A stretch of DNA of 64,000 nt, taken from Labyrinthula sp. Ha. Taxonomy: Eukaryota > Sar > Bigyra > Labyrinthulida > Labyrinthulaceae. Positions within the stretch are counted from its first letter, which is position 1. The number at the start of each line of letters is the position of its first letter. Both the position numbers and the translations under genes were made by a program. Of the stretch, positions 12,401 through 22,842 are shown in pieces. Under the pieces are notes generated by a model that saw only the letters and a program-made list of their open reading frames with translations, ran no database searches and was not told the origin of the DNA. The stretch covers positions 1,054,001 to 1,118,000 of the forward strand of contig JAALGZ010000008.1 of NCBI GenBank assembly GCA_015227615.1, written 5' to 3'.

Positions 12401-12840
12401 ACGCGCACAACCAATAATTTTGATTTAGAAGTTTCAATGGTGGAGCTCTTATTTCCAAAAGGAGCAGAAATTTTCCAAAAAAAACTTTACATAAGTTTTA
12501 CTACTTAAATTTGTCTGCTGAAAAGGGATATAATCTTCGTATCACCCTTTCCTTGCATAAAAACATGGCTGACTCAAGCTAGTCGTAGTGATCAGTATAA
12601 CTTGCATCAAAAGCTTCCTTGAGAATCATCACATCCATATTACAGATCAGATGCTACCAGGTTATTTATCCTAATCAATGGTGTTTTAAATACATGGCCG
12701 TTCTTGCTATCTTCGGGTTTAGTTAAAAGCTTCTCTTCTTCCATCTCTGTCTAAAAGCTTAGTGGTAATAAGCAGAGCAAAAACTTTTATGGTTGATCAT
12801 CGGTCAGCTTTAAGATCTTTTTCCGGACTATTAAGCATCA
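9441..12840. other. gene-free stretch
   Basis: These 3.4 kb hold no recognisable gene. Frames are short and motif-free. The first 100 bp on the left should contain the POLA1 promoter, with CAACAACAA and AACCGTTA just upstream of the start on the minus strand. A GC-rich triple-stem hairpin at 10,923-10,992 is the only structure I picked out and is listed separately. Confidence 0.5.
10923..10992. other. GC-rich stacked hairpin in an AT-rich gap
   Basis: Three nested stems can be drawn. GGGGAA (10,923-10,928) pairs with TTCCCC (10,987-10,992). CCTAGG (10,938-10,943) pairs with CCTAGG (10,969-10,974). GGCTA (10,949-10,953) pairs with TAGCC (10,963-10,967), closing a 9 nt loop. Either strand could form it. 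It may be a small structured RNA or a cruciform, or chance. No known RNA family is recognised. Confidence 0.35.
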
Positions 12841-13548
12841 TCATTTAAATCCAGCAAAGCCCATCAGTTTCATCATTTCCTCGTTCACCCCTGCAACAAC
12901 TTGTTGCTTCTCTTGCTGTTTAGCTTCCTTCTGCGCCTTTTTCGCTTCCTTTCTCTTGATTCGTTTTTGCAACTCATTATTTTCCATCTTCTTTGCTTCA
13001 TCCCCAAACTCATACTTCATTAACTTGTCTTCAACACTCTCTATCTTTCCTTCCATTTTCATCAACTTCCTTTCTACATGATACCTAATCCTTCTTCGAA
13101 CTTCTTTTAATGAGCTTTTTTTCACATCCAGGCCGACACCAAGGTTAGAAAGATGAACCTTAGAGTTTAAATGCTGAGTCCAAGAAGCGGAATCCATATA
13201 CACCATTCCACACACGTCACACAAGTACCCTTGAAACTTACTTAAATCTTTCCGTCCCTCCATCAAATCCAAATCACGTATAAATCTGTTTGGTCTTTCA
13301 ACATTAGAAACCTCTCGAGAAACTCCGACATCTTCTTTAACTCTTTTTGTTCGTTTAACATCATCTGCCAGTCTACCCTCGAGTGTTGATAACACTCGTG
13401 ATCCGTCTTTAGCCTTCTCAACTGGCACAGATGCGACGGATTTTCCTGAAATCTTTTTCTCCTGACGGATGATAGCCTTCTTTCTGTACTCCTCTTCATC
13501 CCATTTACGCCGCAACGCAACATTCGAAACTCCTTTTGGATTTGACAT
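12841..13548 (-). CDS. ZMAT2: U4/U6.U5 tri-snRNP zinc finger protein ZMAT2/Snu23
   Basis: This is a spliceosome component of the tri-snRNP and B complex; the yeast homologue is Snu23. The start chosen is the ATG at 13,548 (MSNPKGVSN then ALRRKWDEEEY), because the RKWD...EY segment is the conserved N-terminus of the family. The open frame continues upstream, but that extension lies across the promoter. The product is 235 residues against about 200 in animals. A matrin/U1-type C2H2 finger lies near residues 108-131 (CDVC...H...H), preceded by the conserved RDLD...GRK stretch. A long Lys/Glu-rich coiled-coil tail ends in MMKLMGFAGFK, also typical of the family. It is divergent from PRP6, another tri-snRNP protein, across 123 bp. 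Confidence 0.92.
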   Translation of the reverse strand: MSNPKGVSNVALRRKWDEEEYRKKAIIRQEKKISGKSVASVPVEKAKDGSRVLSTLEGRLADDVKRTKRVKEDVGVSREVSNVERPNRFIRDLDLMEGRKDLSKFQGYLCDVCGMVYMDSASWTQHLNSKVHLSNLGVGLDVKKSSLKEVRRRIRYHVERKLMKMEGKIESVEDKLMKYEFGDEAKKMENNELQKRIKRKEAKKAQKEAKQQEKQQVVAGVNEEMMKLMGFAGFK

Positions 13549-13671
13549 TCTCGAGTGTACTCGTTTTTGTCCGTTTATTGGACTGGAATTCCATTGGAAT
13601 ATTTTGGGCAATCGTGTTTCGTTAACAAGAAAGAATATAAACTTCAAAGATATAAAAGATTGAAGCATATA
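13549..13671. promoter_or_regulatory. shared bidirectional promoter of ZMAT2 and PRP6
   Basis: Only 123 bp separate the two divergent start codons, so both promoters and both 5' leaders must fit here. Two ATTGG motifs (13,577-13,581 and 13,593-13,597; CCAAT on the other strand) sit 16 bp apart near the middle. No clear TATA box is central, although TATAAAAGA lies about 20 bp before the PRP6 ATG. Confidence 0.7.
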
Positions 13672-16545
13672 ATGGCAAGGCCTCCGCCAAATTACATCCC
13701 TGGGCTTGGAAGAGGAGCCATGGGATTTACAACAGGTGCTGATATTGGACCAGCAGCTGGAAGAAATATGATGCCACTTGGCCGCACAGCAGGTGGCCAG
13801 CAGGAAATGAAAGGTACGATTTTTACTGCAAGTGTTTATGAAAAGGATGATTTCGAAGCGGATGAAATTTGGGATAGTGTTGATAGAAAGATGAAGGAGA
13901 GACATAAAAAAAAAGCGAAGGTAGAAACAGGAAATAAGACAATATCTGAAGAATTTAGTGGATTAAAGGAGCAGTTAAAGACTATGAGTGCAGCCGATTG
14001 GGATGCTATTCCTGAAGCTTCAACAGGAATAAAAAAAAGAAAACAAGTTGATAAATTTACTCCGGTACCAGATTCCGTTTTGACAGCTGCCCGAAAAAAT
14101 GTGCTTGCCGCCAATTCTGTCTCAACACATATAGATTCTGGAGTAATGACGTCATTAACATCTGTGGGTACTGGGTTGAATAACTTGCAAAACATATCAG
14201 TCTCTTCAGCTAGGAAGCAGTTGCTGACTATGAACTTGGATAAACATAAGGTAAGCGAGAGTTCTGTCAAAGAAAATAAGGTTAATGTTAGTGGGTACCT
14301 CACTGAAATGGCGACTCAAAAGATTAGTACATCTGCAGAGATTGGGGATATTAAGAACGCAAGGGCCTTGTATAGGAGTTTGACAAAGAGCAATCCGAAA
14401 AAGCCAAGTGGTTGGATAGCTGCTGCGAGGTTAGAAGAGTTTGCTGGTAATTTAACCGCGGCAAAGAAGAAAATTTTGCAAGGGTGCAATAACTGTAAGT
14501 TCAATGAGGACATTTGGGCAGAGGCGTGTAGATTATTTAAGTCTGCTTCTGGTAGTGTATCTGATGAAGCTAAAAGTGTTGTTGCTCAGGGAATTAAGGC
14601 CATACCAACAAGTGTGAAGCTTTGGCTCTTAGCAGCTGACTTAGAAGTTTCGGTCGAAAAGCAAATTAATGTGCTCCGCCGAGGGATTGAGTACATCCCC
14701 GATAGTGTCAAATTGTGGGAAAGGTTGGTTGAGCAGTATGATGGAAGAGATGGGGAGAGCAGGGAAGAAGCCATTATTTTACTTAATAAAGCTGTCGAGT
14801 GCGTTCCACAGAGTGTTTCAATGTGGCTTGCATTAGCCAAGGCTGAGGCTATAGATGGCGAATTTACCAAGAGTAAACAGGTCTTAAATGCTGCTAGGGA
14901 AGAAATACCTTCTGAACCTAAGATCTGGATTGCAGCGTGTCAGTTGGAGGAAAAGGAGTTTCTTAGTAGTAATGGAGGGGATATGAATGAGTTGAATACT
15001 AAGTTAGAAATGATTATGAAAAAGTGTTTGAAGTCTTTTAAGAAGAGAAATGTATTTATTTCACGAAATAGATGGCTTGAAGCTGCAGTTGAAGCTGAAA
15101 ATCAAAGATCTTATCAAACTGCTAGAGCTATTATTTTCAAGACGATCCAGATAGATGTGGAAGAAAGAGATATAAAGCGAACTTTAGTAGAGGATAGGAA
15201 TACTTTGGAGAAACAAGGATGTATTGTTTGCGGCCGATGGATTCTAGAAGCTTTAGCAAGTAAATTTCCAAACGACCTTAAGATTTGGATTCAGTTTGAA
15301 GCTTTCATGGAAAGAAATGAAGAAAATCAAAGTTTAAGAAGTACTTTGCCAAAGTTGAATGCAGTGCAAGTACTGTATAGAGCTGTCAAAGAATGTACTA
15401 AGAATGAAGTATTGTATTTAATGTTAGCTAAGAAGGTTTGGAAACGTGACGGGAACCCAAATGAAGCAAGAAACGTTCTTGAGAGTGCTTTTGAAACCGA
15501 GCATAAGTCTCCAAGAGTCTGGTTTGCTTTGTCTAAAATTGAGATCGAAACCGGGAAGTACTTAAATGCACAAGATGTCCTTGCTAGAGCGAGAGAGAGC
15601 GTGGGGAAATTTAATCAAATGGTTTGGCTAAAGAGTGCTGTTATTGAAAGAATACTGGGAAATGAAACCGAAGCTGCAAAATTGGCAGAAGCTGGTTTAG
15701 AGTTTCTAGAAAGCCCTGAACAAAAGGGTGAGCCTGCTACAACGTTGAAACTTTTTCTCTTTTCCTCCCAATCAATAAAATCAAACCCAACAGTTGAGAT
15801 GATTCAATCAATGAAAAAGCTAATTCAAAAAGGTATCCAGTATGCGAAAACAATTCCAAAGATGACAACTCTTGTTCAAGATTTGGTTGTTTCACTTTGG
15901 GTTCAACTCTCTCGAGTTGAAGAGCTTACCCCGGGAATGCCCCTGTCTACTTGTATTTTGAAAGCTCGATCTGTTCTTGAATCGGCCCGGCTTTCTATAC
16001 CTGAAAGTGAAAAAGTCTTTGTGGAATCTATCAAATTTGAGATACGAATTGCTGAAAGAGAAAATCTCTATGAATCTGCAGCCATTAAAAATCTCTTTAG
16101 CAAAGCCTTTCAGGTCCCAGCTCTTAAGAAATCTGGAATCATTTGGGCTATGCGAGTTAAGGTTACTCCTCGTATTCAGCAAAAGGCTATTTCGCAACAG
16201 GCTCTTGAGCATTGTGGAAATGATCCCTGGGTGTTAGCTAGTGTTGCTTCGTTGTTCTGGAGGTTTAGAAAAGTGAATCGAAGTCGAAAGTATTACAAGA
16301 AGGCTCTGGAATTAAATAGCGATCTAGGAGATATATGGGCAGCTTATTATGCATTTGAAGCTGAACAGAAAAGTGATTTGATAACAAGGAAAGAGGTTTT
16401 GGAAGGAATATTGAAAAGGATTGAAGAAGCTGCCCCGACTCACGGTGAAATATGGCCTATTATCAAGAAGAATCCTCTTGGTGTAGGACAAACCCTCAGC
16501 GAGAAACTTGAAGCTACATTTAAACACCCAGACTTCTTTTTATGA
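13672..16545 (+). CDS. PRPF6: pre-mRNA splicing factor PRP6 (PRPF6)
   Basis: This scaffold protein bridges U5 and U4/U6 in the tri-snRNP. The start is placed at the ATG at 13,672, where MARPPPNYIPGLGRGAMGF gives the conserved PRP1 N-terminal domain. The frame extends 39 codons upstream but that part has no conservation and lies in the promoter. The product is 957 residues, matching the usual 900-950. Residues 1-130 form the PRP1_N domain (PGLGRGA.GFTT..DIGPA, later WD.IPE). From about 220 to the end come tandem HAT/TPR helical repeats with the typical W...A.LE and LW..LA patterns. No intron is visible. A run of A residues inside the N-terminal domain stays in frame. Its divergent partner ZMAT2 belongs to the same particle. 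Confidence 0.95.
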   Translation: MARPPPNYIPGLGRGAMGFTTGADIGPAAGRNMMPLGRTAGGQQEMKGTIFTASVYEKDDFEADEIWDSVDRKMKERHKKKAKVETGNKTISEEFSGLKEQLKTMSAADWDAIPEASTGIKKRKQVDKFTPVPDSVLTAARKNVLAANSVSTHIDSGVMTSLTSVGTGLNNLQNISVSSARKQLLTMNLDKHKVSESSVKENKVNVSGYLTEMATQKISTSAEIGDIKNARALYRSLTKSNPKKPSGWIAAARLEEFAGNLTAAKKKILQGCNNCKFNEDIWAEACRLFKSASGSVSDEAKSVVAQGIKAIPTSVKLWLLAADLEVSVEKQINVLRRGIEYIPDSVKLWERLVEQYDGRDGESREEAIILLNKAVECVPQSVSMWLALAKAEAIDGEFTKSKQVLNAAREEIPSEPKIWIAACQLEEKEFLSSNGGDMNELNTKLEMIMKKCLKSFKKRNVFISRNRWLEAAVEAENQRSYQTARAIIFKTIQIDVEERDIKRTLVEDRNTLEKQGCIVCGRWILEALASKFPNDLKIWIQFEAFMERNEENQSLRSTLPKLNAVQVLYRAVKECTKNEVLYLMLAKKVWKRDGNPNEARNVLESAFETEHKSPRVWFALSKIEIETGKYLNAQDVLARARESVGKFNQMVWLKSAVIERILGNETEAAKLAEAGLEFLESPEQKGEPATTLKLFLFSSQSIKSNPTVEMIQSMKKLIQKGIQYAKTIPKMTTLVQDLVVSLWVQLSRVEELTPGMPLSTCILKARSVLESARLSIPESEKVFVESIKFEIRIAERENLYESAAIKNLFSKAFQVPALKKSGIIWAMRVKVTPRIQQKAISQQALEHCGNDPWVLASVASLFWRFRKVNRSRKYYKKALELNSDLGDIWAAYYAFEAEQKSDLITRKEVLEGILKRIEEAAPTHGEIWPIIKKNPLGVGQTLSEKLEATFKHPDFFL

Positions 16546-19206
16546 CTCGATGATCCATCAATGAGTGCCTACTACTGTAGTTTGATTTGGAACTTAGAAA
16601 ATTTCCAGTTGGCATTGTCTTCCAGAGTGTTTCTATCTATAAAATGTTGCATAAGATAAGTCTTGACAAACAAAAAAATTATCCATAATAGTGTTACTTA
16701 GCATATACTAGTTACATAAGGGATCTCAGAGATTCTAATCCTCTATTTAGCCTGTTGGCAAAAAGTTAGGGTAGGTGTGATATTGCATTACAGTAAATAA
16801 GCTAGTTCGTGTCTTCTAACTGGTTGTCTTAAGAGTGTAACATTAATGTCTTAACTTGAGCCTCAGAGTTCCCAGGAGGAGATGGGTTACAAAAAAAACT
16901 ATCAATGATTATTTAGTAAGTGTCTTGATTCTGACAATTAATGAGAAAACTGCGTTGTTCATTCCTATTTAATGAAATAAATTTGGTTCTTATTATCAGT
17001 TGATTGTCAATAATCTGCCAAAATAGTGTTCTCAACATTAATGGTTATCAATGAGAAAACCATAGGTAGATTTTTTTATTGATAAGATCTCAGTAAACCA
17101 GATTAGATCACTAGTTCCTAGGGGAAAGGTAATGATGTTCTTGTTGTTAGAAAAATGAGATTCTCCCTTCTAGTCAATGTTCATTCTAAAGATGCCTTGC
17201 TGTGAGAGTTGGAAGCAGGTCCAAATAGTTTCGGATGTGTTTGTGTTAGATAAGATGATGCTATTCTTCAAAAAGTATAAGGTTGTAGTCATAACATTCG
17301 GTTCTACGTAATTATGCACTGCAGTACTTTATTAACTTTAAAATTATTAATATTTTCATCGGTCTGCAACTTGCTAAAACAACGTTAATTTCAGTTTTGT
17401 TTCTTGGTTTTGGATCATTATCACAGAATTGTTTATGTAAATCTGCGTGATTTCCTCGATCTTGAAATTACGATTAGGAATCGTTTTAGAATGTACATTG
17501 AGATTGTTGACCAGGCTTCTCTCATTCCTGTTTCTGCTCTTAACTAAAGCGTGGTTTGCAATTATCGATGAGGCTTCCATATAGGGTTACACTCTGAGGT
17601 GTTCCGCTTTCAATGAAAATTATGATTTGACTCTCGCTACTATTGTTTATGTTAGGCAGTTAGGAATTGCTCTGAACTGTTCTAACTGCTTTGCAGTCTG
17701 CTGATAATATATATGTCGGTAATTGTATTTCATCTTTAACTAAATGGTCTGGTTTCTAATGTTGTTCTATCTCTTGTGTCAGAAGTAATGATCAACTGAT
17801 TTACAATAGTGGTTGTTAATCTCTTCATCTTTTCGGTTCTTGAGCAACCCACTAACTCCAAAGAAAAAAAAGGAGAGAATTTAGCTAAACCCCAACAATG
17901 ACTAAGTTTGCACATGGGCGAATACTCAAAGCTCACGGCTTTCAATTTTAGTGTACTACTAGGATCTTTGTCTTTCTATAACTGCAAATCCAATAAAATC
18001 GATATAAAGTCGACTTTAAGCCTAAGAATTCCATCGACTTTTGCTGATCACTCATCCTGTAAAGACCCGATTTAGTTATCTATGCTGTAAAAAATCCAAT
18101 TGAGCCAATCAAATCCCATAATTCATCCAAAATAAATAGAAAAGGTATAATTTTGCTCGAACTCGGTCGGAAATTTTTTCATAGATCGAGTATGAATTTG
18201 AGTCAAAACCTAACTTGTGTGATTGATTCCAATCTGTTACCACAGTGATCTCAAAAATTGTGTGATTGATTCTGATTTAGAAGTAAAGAATGTATCTCTA
18301 AGATCTTGGCGGATGTTAACAGATTATCAGGACATTATTTTTGGAAGTTGTGCTGGGGTAATTTCTGTCCATTACCACATAAGTCCGGTCCATGCGTAGT
18401 TTTGAAGCCTTGTACATATCTTGTTTCGCTGCTTTGATACCGCCTAAAATACTGATGCAACCTGGTTCGGTAAACCAAATTTAGTGTGATCTCGATCATA
18501 GATAGCTGTAACTGCAGTTTTATTAAAATATTTATCCAATAAATTCCAACCTTTTCTTTCCTTCCATAATCCTTGGTGAAAATGGTAATACATATATCTA
18601 TTGTAGTATTTCGTATTCAATATTACTTTTTATATATGTGTCATTGGGTATGACAGAGTTTTCTTGCTCAAGATCATTAAGGTCTTAACTAGAGGTACCA
18701 TTTGATATTACAATGATGTATCAAACAAGTTTTGATGATATTGATTTTACTTTCAGTGAGTTTGAGTTTTTTCCCAGACACTTTGAGTAAGTCTTGATAA
18801 TATCATGAGTATCATTTGAAGTTTTGGTCATGTGGCCCTTAAGGTGACTCATCTCAGTACTTTTTTTCAATAATAATGTTTTAGGCAAAACCCCTTACCA
18901 GGAAATATATTGCTGATCATATGTATTCACAGGATATTCCCGGGTCATGTGATCCATTTGCCATGGTTTTCATGCGGAGCAAATATTGAATAAGAAATTA
19001 TCTAAGCTATTTTTGATTTAAATAAGTGGCCGAGATACTGTTTCAGCAAACTCAAAGCTTCAAAAAAAATATCAAACCTCAAAAGTTTTGATAATATTAT
19101 TTGAGTTTTGATATTTTTTCCTCAAACGGCAGCCCCAGTCTTAACAATAGAAAAAATCTCGATATGACATTACCAAGGATAAACACTTGAATTCGCGTAC
19201 CACAAA
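16546..19206. other. gene-free stretch
   Basis: About 2.7 kb without a recognisable gene. Open frames are under 70 codons. No clear tandem or inverted repeats were picked out. It must contain the promoter of the 1211-residue gene at its right end. Confidence 0.5.
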
Positions 19207-22200
19207 ATGATCGAGAAAGAAACAAGGAAAAGAAAGCGAGAAGACTTGAGTTTACTTGAGACCTATGAAGCGGAAATGTATTCATTTGATGTTTTCTTAT
19301 ATCTTAGGAATAAAAAGGTTGTCTCAAGACTAGCAACCCAACTAGAACTCTCTCTTGAGTTACTTGATCTCTTTGAAACACAGCCACAAACACAGCAAAA
19401 GAAAACAAAATTGTTAATCATCACGTATGATTTTCTCTACAGAGCATTTTCTCTTTCACCTGGTCTTGCAGCGAAGAATTCAATAATAGAACCTTGTAAG
19501 AGTTTGGATTTTTTTAAGCTCTTTTCAAATGTAGTTGAACACTTTCTTCGTGTAGATCTTTCAGGACAGCAACTTTTGGATTTCTTGCAACAACTCAGAT
19601 CATTTGATTCTTTTGTTTTAAAGTTATTCGCTTTTTACCAAGACAGTAATGATACAAATATTAAAAACGAGCTAGAGAAACTTTTTCCTGTAATTTTAAC
19701 TCTTTTGAGTGAATTGTCAGCAGCAAAATTTCCAATTTTGGAGCAAAAAATATCAAAACTAACTTTTTTTGTTCTAGATTTTACAAAGAAAAATGTGAAG
19801 TTTTTGCCAAGTATGATTGCTTTTTGGAAAAAAACTTTGCTTAGACTTCCACCAAAAAAGCAAATCACTCATTTTTCTAAAGAAGTGTTCCCAAAGATAT
19901 TAGAATTAGATTTTATTGAAGAAAAGAAAAAAATATTTTCTTATAAACTTTCAGTTCCCCTTTTTGAGATAGATGATTTGCAAGCTGACTTAAATGAGTT
20001 TTGTTTTTCTATTCTAGTGAATTCTGCAAACTTGAAAACTCTTTATAAATCTCCTGAACTTCAATTTGATAAGAAATTGCCACCTTATTTTTCTTGGTTA
20101 GATTTGAGCTCATTATTTGATGAAAAACTTTCTAAAAATCTATTTTATTTTTTATGCGGATTTACCCATAAATTAAGTGAAGAAGTTGATAATAAGGAAA
20201 AAGAAAAAGCAAGTTCTCTAATATTCTATATTTTAAACTTCCTATGCGAAAATAAGAAAAATGAAGAAACAAATATATTTTCGGAGCTTATTATATTTTT
20301 TCTAAGCTTAGTTTATAATAAGGGATCTTATTCCTCAAATTTAAACCCAAGAAAATATGAAATCTTTGAAAAAGTTTTTGCAGCTGCTACAAAAGAAATA
20401 GAGAAAAATAAAAATTCTTTTAAAATAATCTTACTCTTACAAGCTATAGAACCAAAAATTGTTTTAAATGAAGTAAATAACATCTGGAGTTTTCTGTTTG
20501 ACAATGAAGAAGAAGAAAAAGTTCTTGTTGGAACTTTCTTTTCTAAGTACTTGGAATTCTTTTTCAGGAGTAGAAGATTAGATTTTATTTTTATTTCAGC
20601 AATAAAAAATAAGGAAGAAACTATAAGTTTGTTTCAAAGTGAGGCTGTTGTAAAAGTACTTTCTGAATCTTTTAGCTCACTTAATCCAAATCAATTTTTT
20701 GATTATTTTAATATTCTAAATTTTTCTGAGAAAATGAAAAATATTCAATTAATATTATTTCTCAAACATTTATTGTACAAAAATATTTCTCTTTCTGATC
20801 AAGGTTCCGAAATCTTATATAAATCCATATCAAGAGATCTCGAGTATTTCAAAAGGCAAAGTTTGGAAAATATTTATTCTAAGAAAATACTTTTAGTTTT
20901 TTGTCAAATTGCTCTTGCTTTATCAAATTACAGGTTAAATGATTGGCAAGAACATTTAAAAACTAGTTTGCAATTAGTAAAGACGAACTTTGAAGGATTA
21001 GATAAGGAAGAGAGAATACAGTTTATGTATTTGGACAGTAATTTCGGATTTAACAGAGCAGTTTATGATCATGTAAGAAAAGATTTTGATTTATTCATTC
21101 TATTAAGTGAAAAATTGAGCGAAAATGAAATAGAAAAACTCTTGGGTGAATATATTTTTGAAAGAATAGAATCTGATTTCTCAGTAGTTGAAAAAAGATT
21201 GCAAAACCCACAAATATTTGAGATTCCAAAATTTGAAACCAAATATAAACAGTTTTTAGTTAAGGAAATGAAAGAAAAGAAAAATTTAGTTTCCTTTGAA
21301 AAATTGTTGTGTTTACTTCCATTTGAAATCTTAAGTGTAGAAAATATAAGAGATGTTAGTCTAAGCTCAATTGAGAGATTCTTAACAAGAGAACAGATTT
21401 GTGTTGAAAAATTTAATACTTTCTTAAAGATCTATTCAACGAGATTAACTTTGGAATACAAAGACTTAAAAAAAATATTGAAGCTGTTGAAAAATGGAGA
21501 TGAAAAACTATTAATTAAGTTTCCATTATTTTTTGTAGTTCTTGAAAAAAGCTTCAAGCAGCTAAACGATAAAAAGTGTAAAAAAATTCTAAAAGTTTTT
21601 TTCACTTTGTTTGATACAGAGTTTAAATATTGGGCAATATTTACACTAACTAGCAATAGAAATGTTTCAAACCTGGTAGAAGACAAAATTTTAAATAATA
21701 AAAAAATCCTGATTCAAGTAAAGAAGATTTTAGATGTGGATATTTCAACTCTAAGCATAGAAAATTCAGTTTATTTCACCTTGTTTTGCTCTAGTGTGGG
21801 GGAAGAATTTATACGAAAGATAAAATCTGTGAATCAAATAAAAAGAATTGCAGAATATATACTTTTAAAATTATATGAAAGTATTACTAATTGTGGTAAA
21901 ATTTCCTATATTGAAATAAAATTATTGGAAAAGCTTTCAAGTAAAGAAGCTATAAAGCTCAATCTTGACTTAATTTTATTGCTTGCAGAGAAAAGTAATC
22001 CAGAACAATATCAAAAAATTTCGAGAATCATTTCAAATTTTCTAGTTTTATTAAAAAACTCTACTCAAGTGGATGATTTCATTAAATCGTTTTCTTTACT
22101 TATTCACTCAATTCAGTCTTCTACGATAAGAAAAAGCTGCTTTGAAAGTTTTTTTAAGGCAGTGTACAAGAAAAACCATTCAGATGTCTTGCTAAAAAAG

Positions 22201-22842
22201 ATTGTTGAAACTTTCTTGTATGAAAATAGTTTTGAAGCTGATTTTACTCTTAGTATTTTAAAATGCTGCAAAAAACTTGATCATAAAACGTTTACCCAAA
22301 CTAAAGCTGATTTTTTTGAAAAATCATTTTCTCAAGTTCAAACTGCTCTAAATCAAGAATTTAATTCTGAATACTTAGACACTCTTTTCTTGTTAGAATT
22401 TCTTATTGTGAAAGATTTGAATTTTCTCAATAAAGAAAGTTTCAGAATTTTCTTGCTGCTAGAAAACATTTACGTAAAGCTTTCAAAAACTGTTTCATAT
22501 GAATCATATTCTCTTATTTCTAGTAAAAGTTGTTTTCTTCTCTCTTCTATTTACAAAAATATTCTTAAAACAAAACCAAAATATGTTTTAGAAATACTTG
22601 AGTTTCATATTTTACTATTAATTAAATCCGATATAAGAATAAAAAATGAAAATATTTTTGAATTAAGTCATAGAGTTTCGAGCGAGAAGAAAAACCTGCG
22701 CTTAGAACTCGATACAATTTATTTTCACATATTTAATTATTTTCCAGAAAGCTCGTTGCAAAAAATATTTTCTACCCTTAGTAATACAGAAGAAAAAGAG
22801 TATCTTCAAAAAATATACGATGTGTATAAAACTTTTGGTTAG
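19207..22842 (+). CDS. large helical protein, 1211 aa, possibly Urb2/Npa2-like ribosome biogenesis factor
   Basis: This is one uninterrupted and very AT-rich frame with a true ATG. The protein is all-helical in pattern, Leu/Lys/Glu/Phe-rich, with no catalytic motif, transmembrane segment or zinc site, so it resembles an ARM/HEAT solenoid. The basic start (KRKRED near residue 10) suits a nuclear protein. The end resembles the C-terminus of Urb2/Npa2 nucleolar pre-60S factors: a stretch LRLELDTIYFHIFNYF followed by EKEYLQKIYDVYKTFG, like the LR...Y..L and LY.DYKKF pattern of that family. The length is also compatible (about 1200-1500). This assignment is a weak pattern match only. Gene-poor stretches of 2.7 and 2.9 kb flank it. 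Confidence 0.6.
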   Translation: MIEKETRKRKREDLSLLETYEAEMYSFDVFLYLRNKKVVSRLATQLELSLELLDLFETQPQTQQKKTKLLIITYDFLYRAFSLSPGLAAKNSIIEPCKSLDFFKLFSNVVEHFLRVDLSGQQLLDFLQQLRSFDSFVLKLFAFYQDSNDTNIKNELEKLFPVILTLLSELSAAKFPILEQKISKLTFFVLDFTKKNVKFLPSMIAFWKKTLLRLPPKKQITHFSKEVFPKILELDFIEEKKKIFSYKLSVPLFEIDDLQADLNEFCFSILVNSANLKTLYKSPELQFDKKLPPYFSWLDLSSLFDEKLSKNLFYFLCGFTHKLSEEVDNKEKEKASSLIFYILNFLCENKKNEETNIFSELIIFFLSLVYNKGSYSSNLNPRKYEIFEKVFAAATKEIEKNKNSFKIILLLQAIEPKIVLNEVNNIWSFLFDNEEEEKVLVGTFFSKYLEFFFRSRRLDFIFISAIKNKEETISLFQSEAVVKVLSESFSSLNPNQFFDYFNILNFSEKMKNIQLILFLKHLLYKNISLSDQGSEILYKSISRDLEYFKRQSLENIYSKKILLVFCQIALALSNYRLNDWQEHLKTSLQLVKTNFEGLDKEERIQFMYLDSNFGFNRAVYDHVRKDFDLFILLSEKLSENEIEKLLGEYIFERIESDFSVVEKRLQNPQIFEIPKFETKYKQFLVKEMKEKKNLVSFEKLLCLLPFEILSVENIRDVSLSSIERFLTREQICVEKFNTFLKIYSTRLTLEYKDLKKILKLLKNGDEKLLIKFPLFFVVLEKSFKQLNDKKCKKILKVFFTLFDTEFKYWAIFTLTSNRNVSNLVEDKILNNKKILIQVKKILDVDISTLSIENSVYFTLFCSSVGEEFIRKIKSVNQIKRIAEYILLKLYESITNCGKISYIEIKLLEKLSSKEAIKLNLDLILLLAEKSNPEQYQKISRIISNFLVLLKNSTQVDDFIKSFSLLIHSIQSSTIRKSCFESFFKAVYKKNHSDVLLKKIVETFLYENSFEADFTLSILKCCKKLDHKTFTQTKADFFEKSFSQVQTALNQEFNSEYLDTLFLLEFLIVKDLNFLNKESFRIFLLLENIYVKLSKTVSYESYSLISSKSCFLLSSIYKNILKTKPKYVLEILEFHILLLIKSDIRIKNENIFELSHRVSSEKKNLRLELDTIYFHIFNYFPESSLQKIFSTLSNTEEKEYLQKIYDVYKTFG

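Noticed and set aside
13555-13671. Upstream extension of PRP6
   Set aside because: Codons before 13,672 lie in the shared promoter and are not conserved. The family start is MARPPPNYIPGLGRG.
12841-13905. A 354-codon version of ZMAT2 starting at 13,905
   Set aside because: The extra 119 codons run through the promoter and the PRP6 coding region on the other strand. Conservation begins at the ATG at 13,548.
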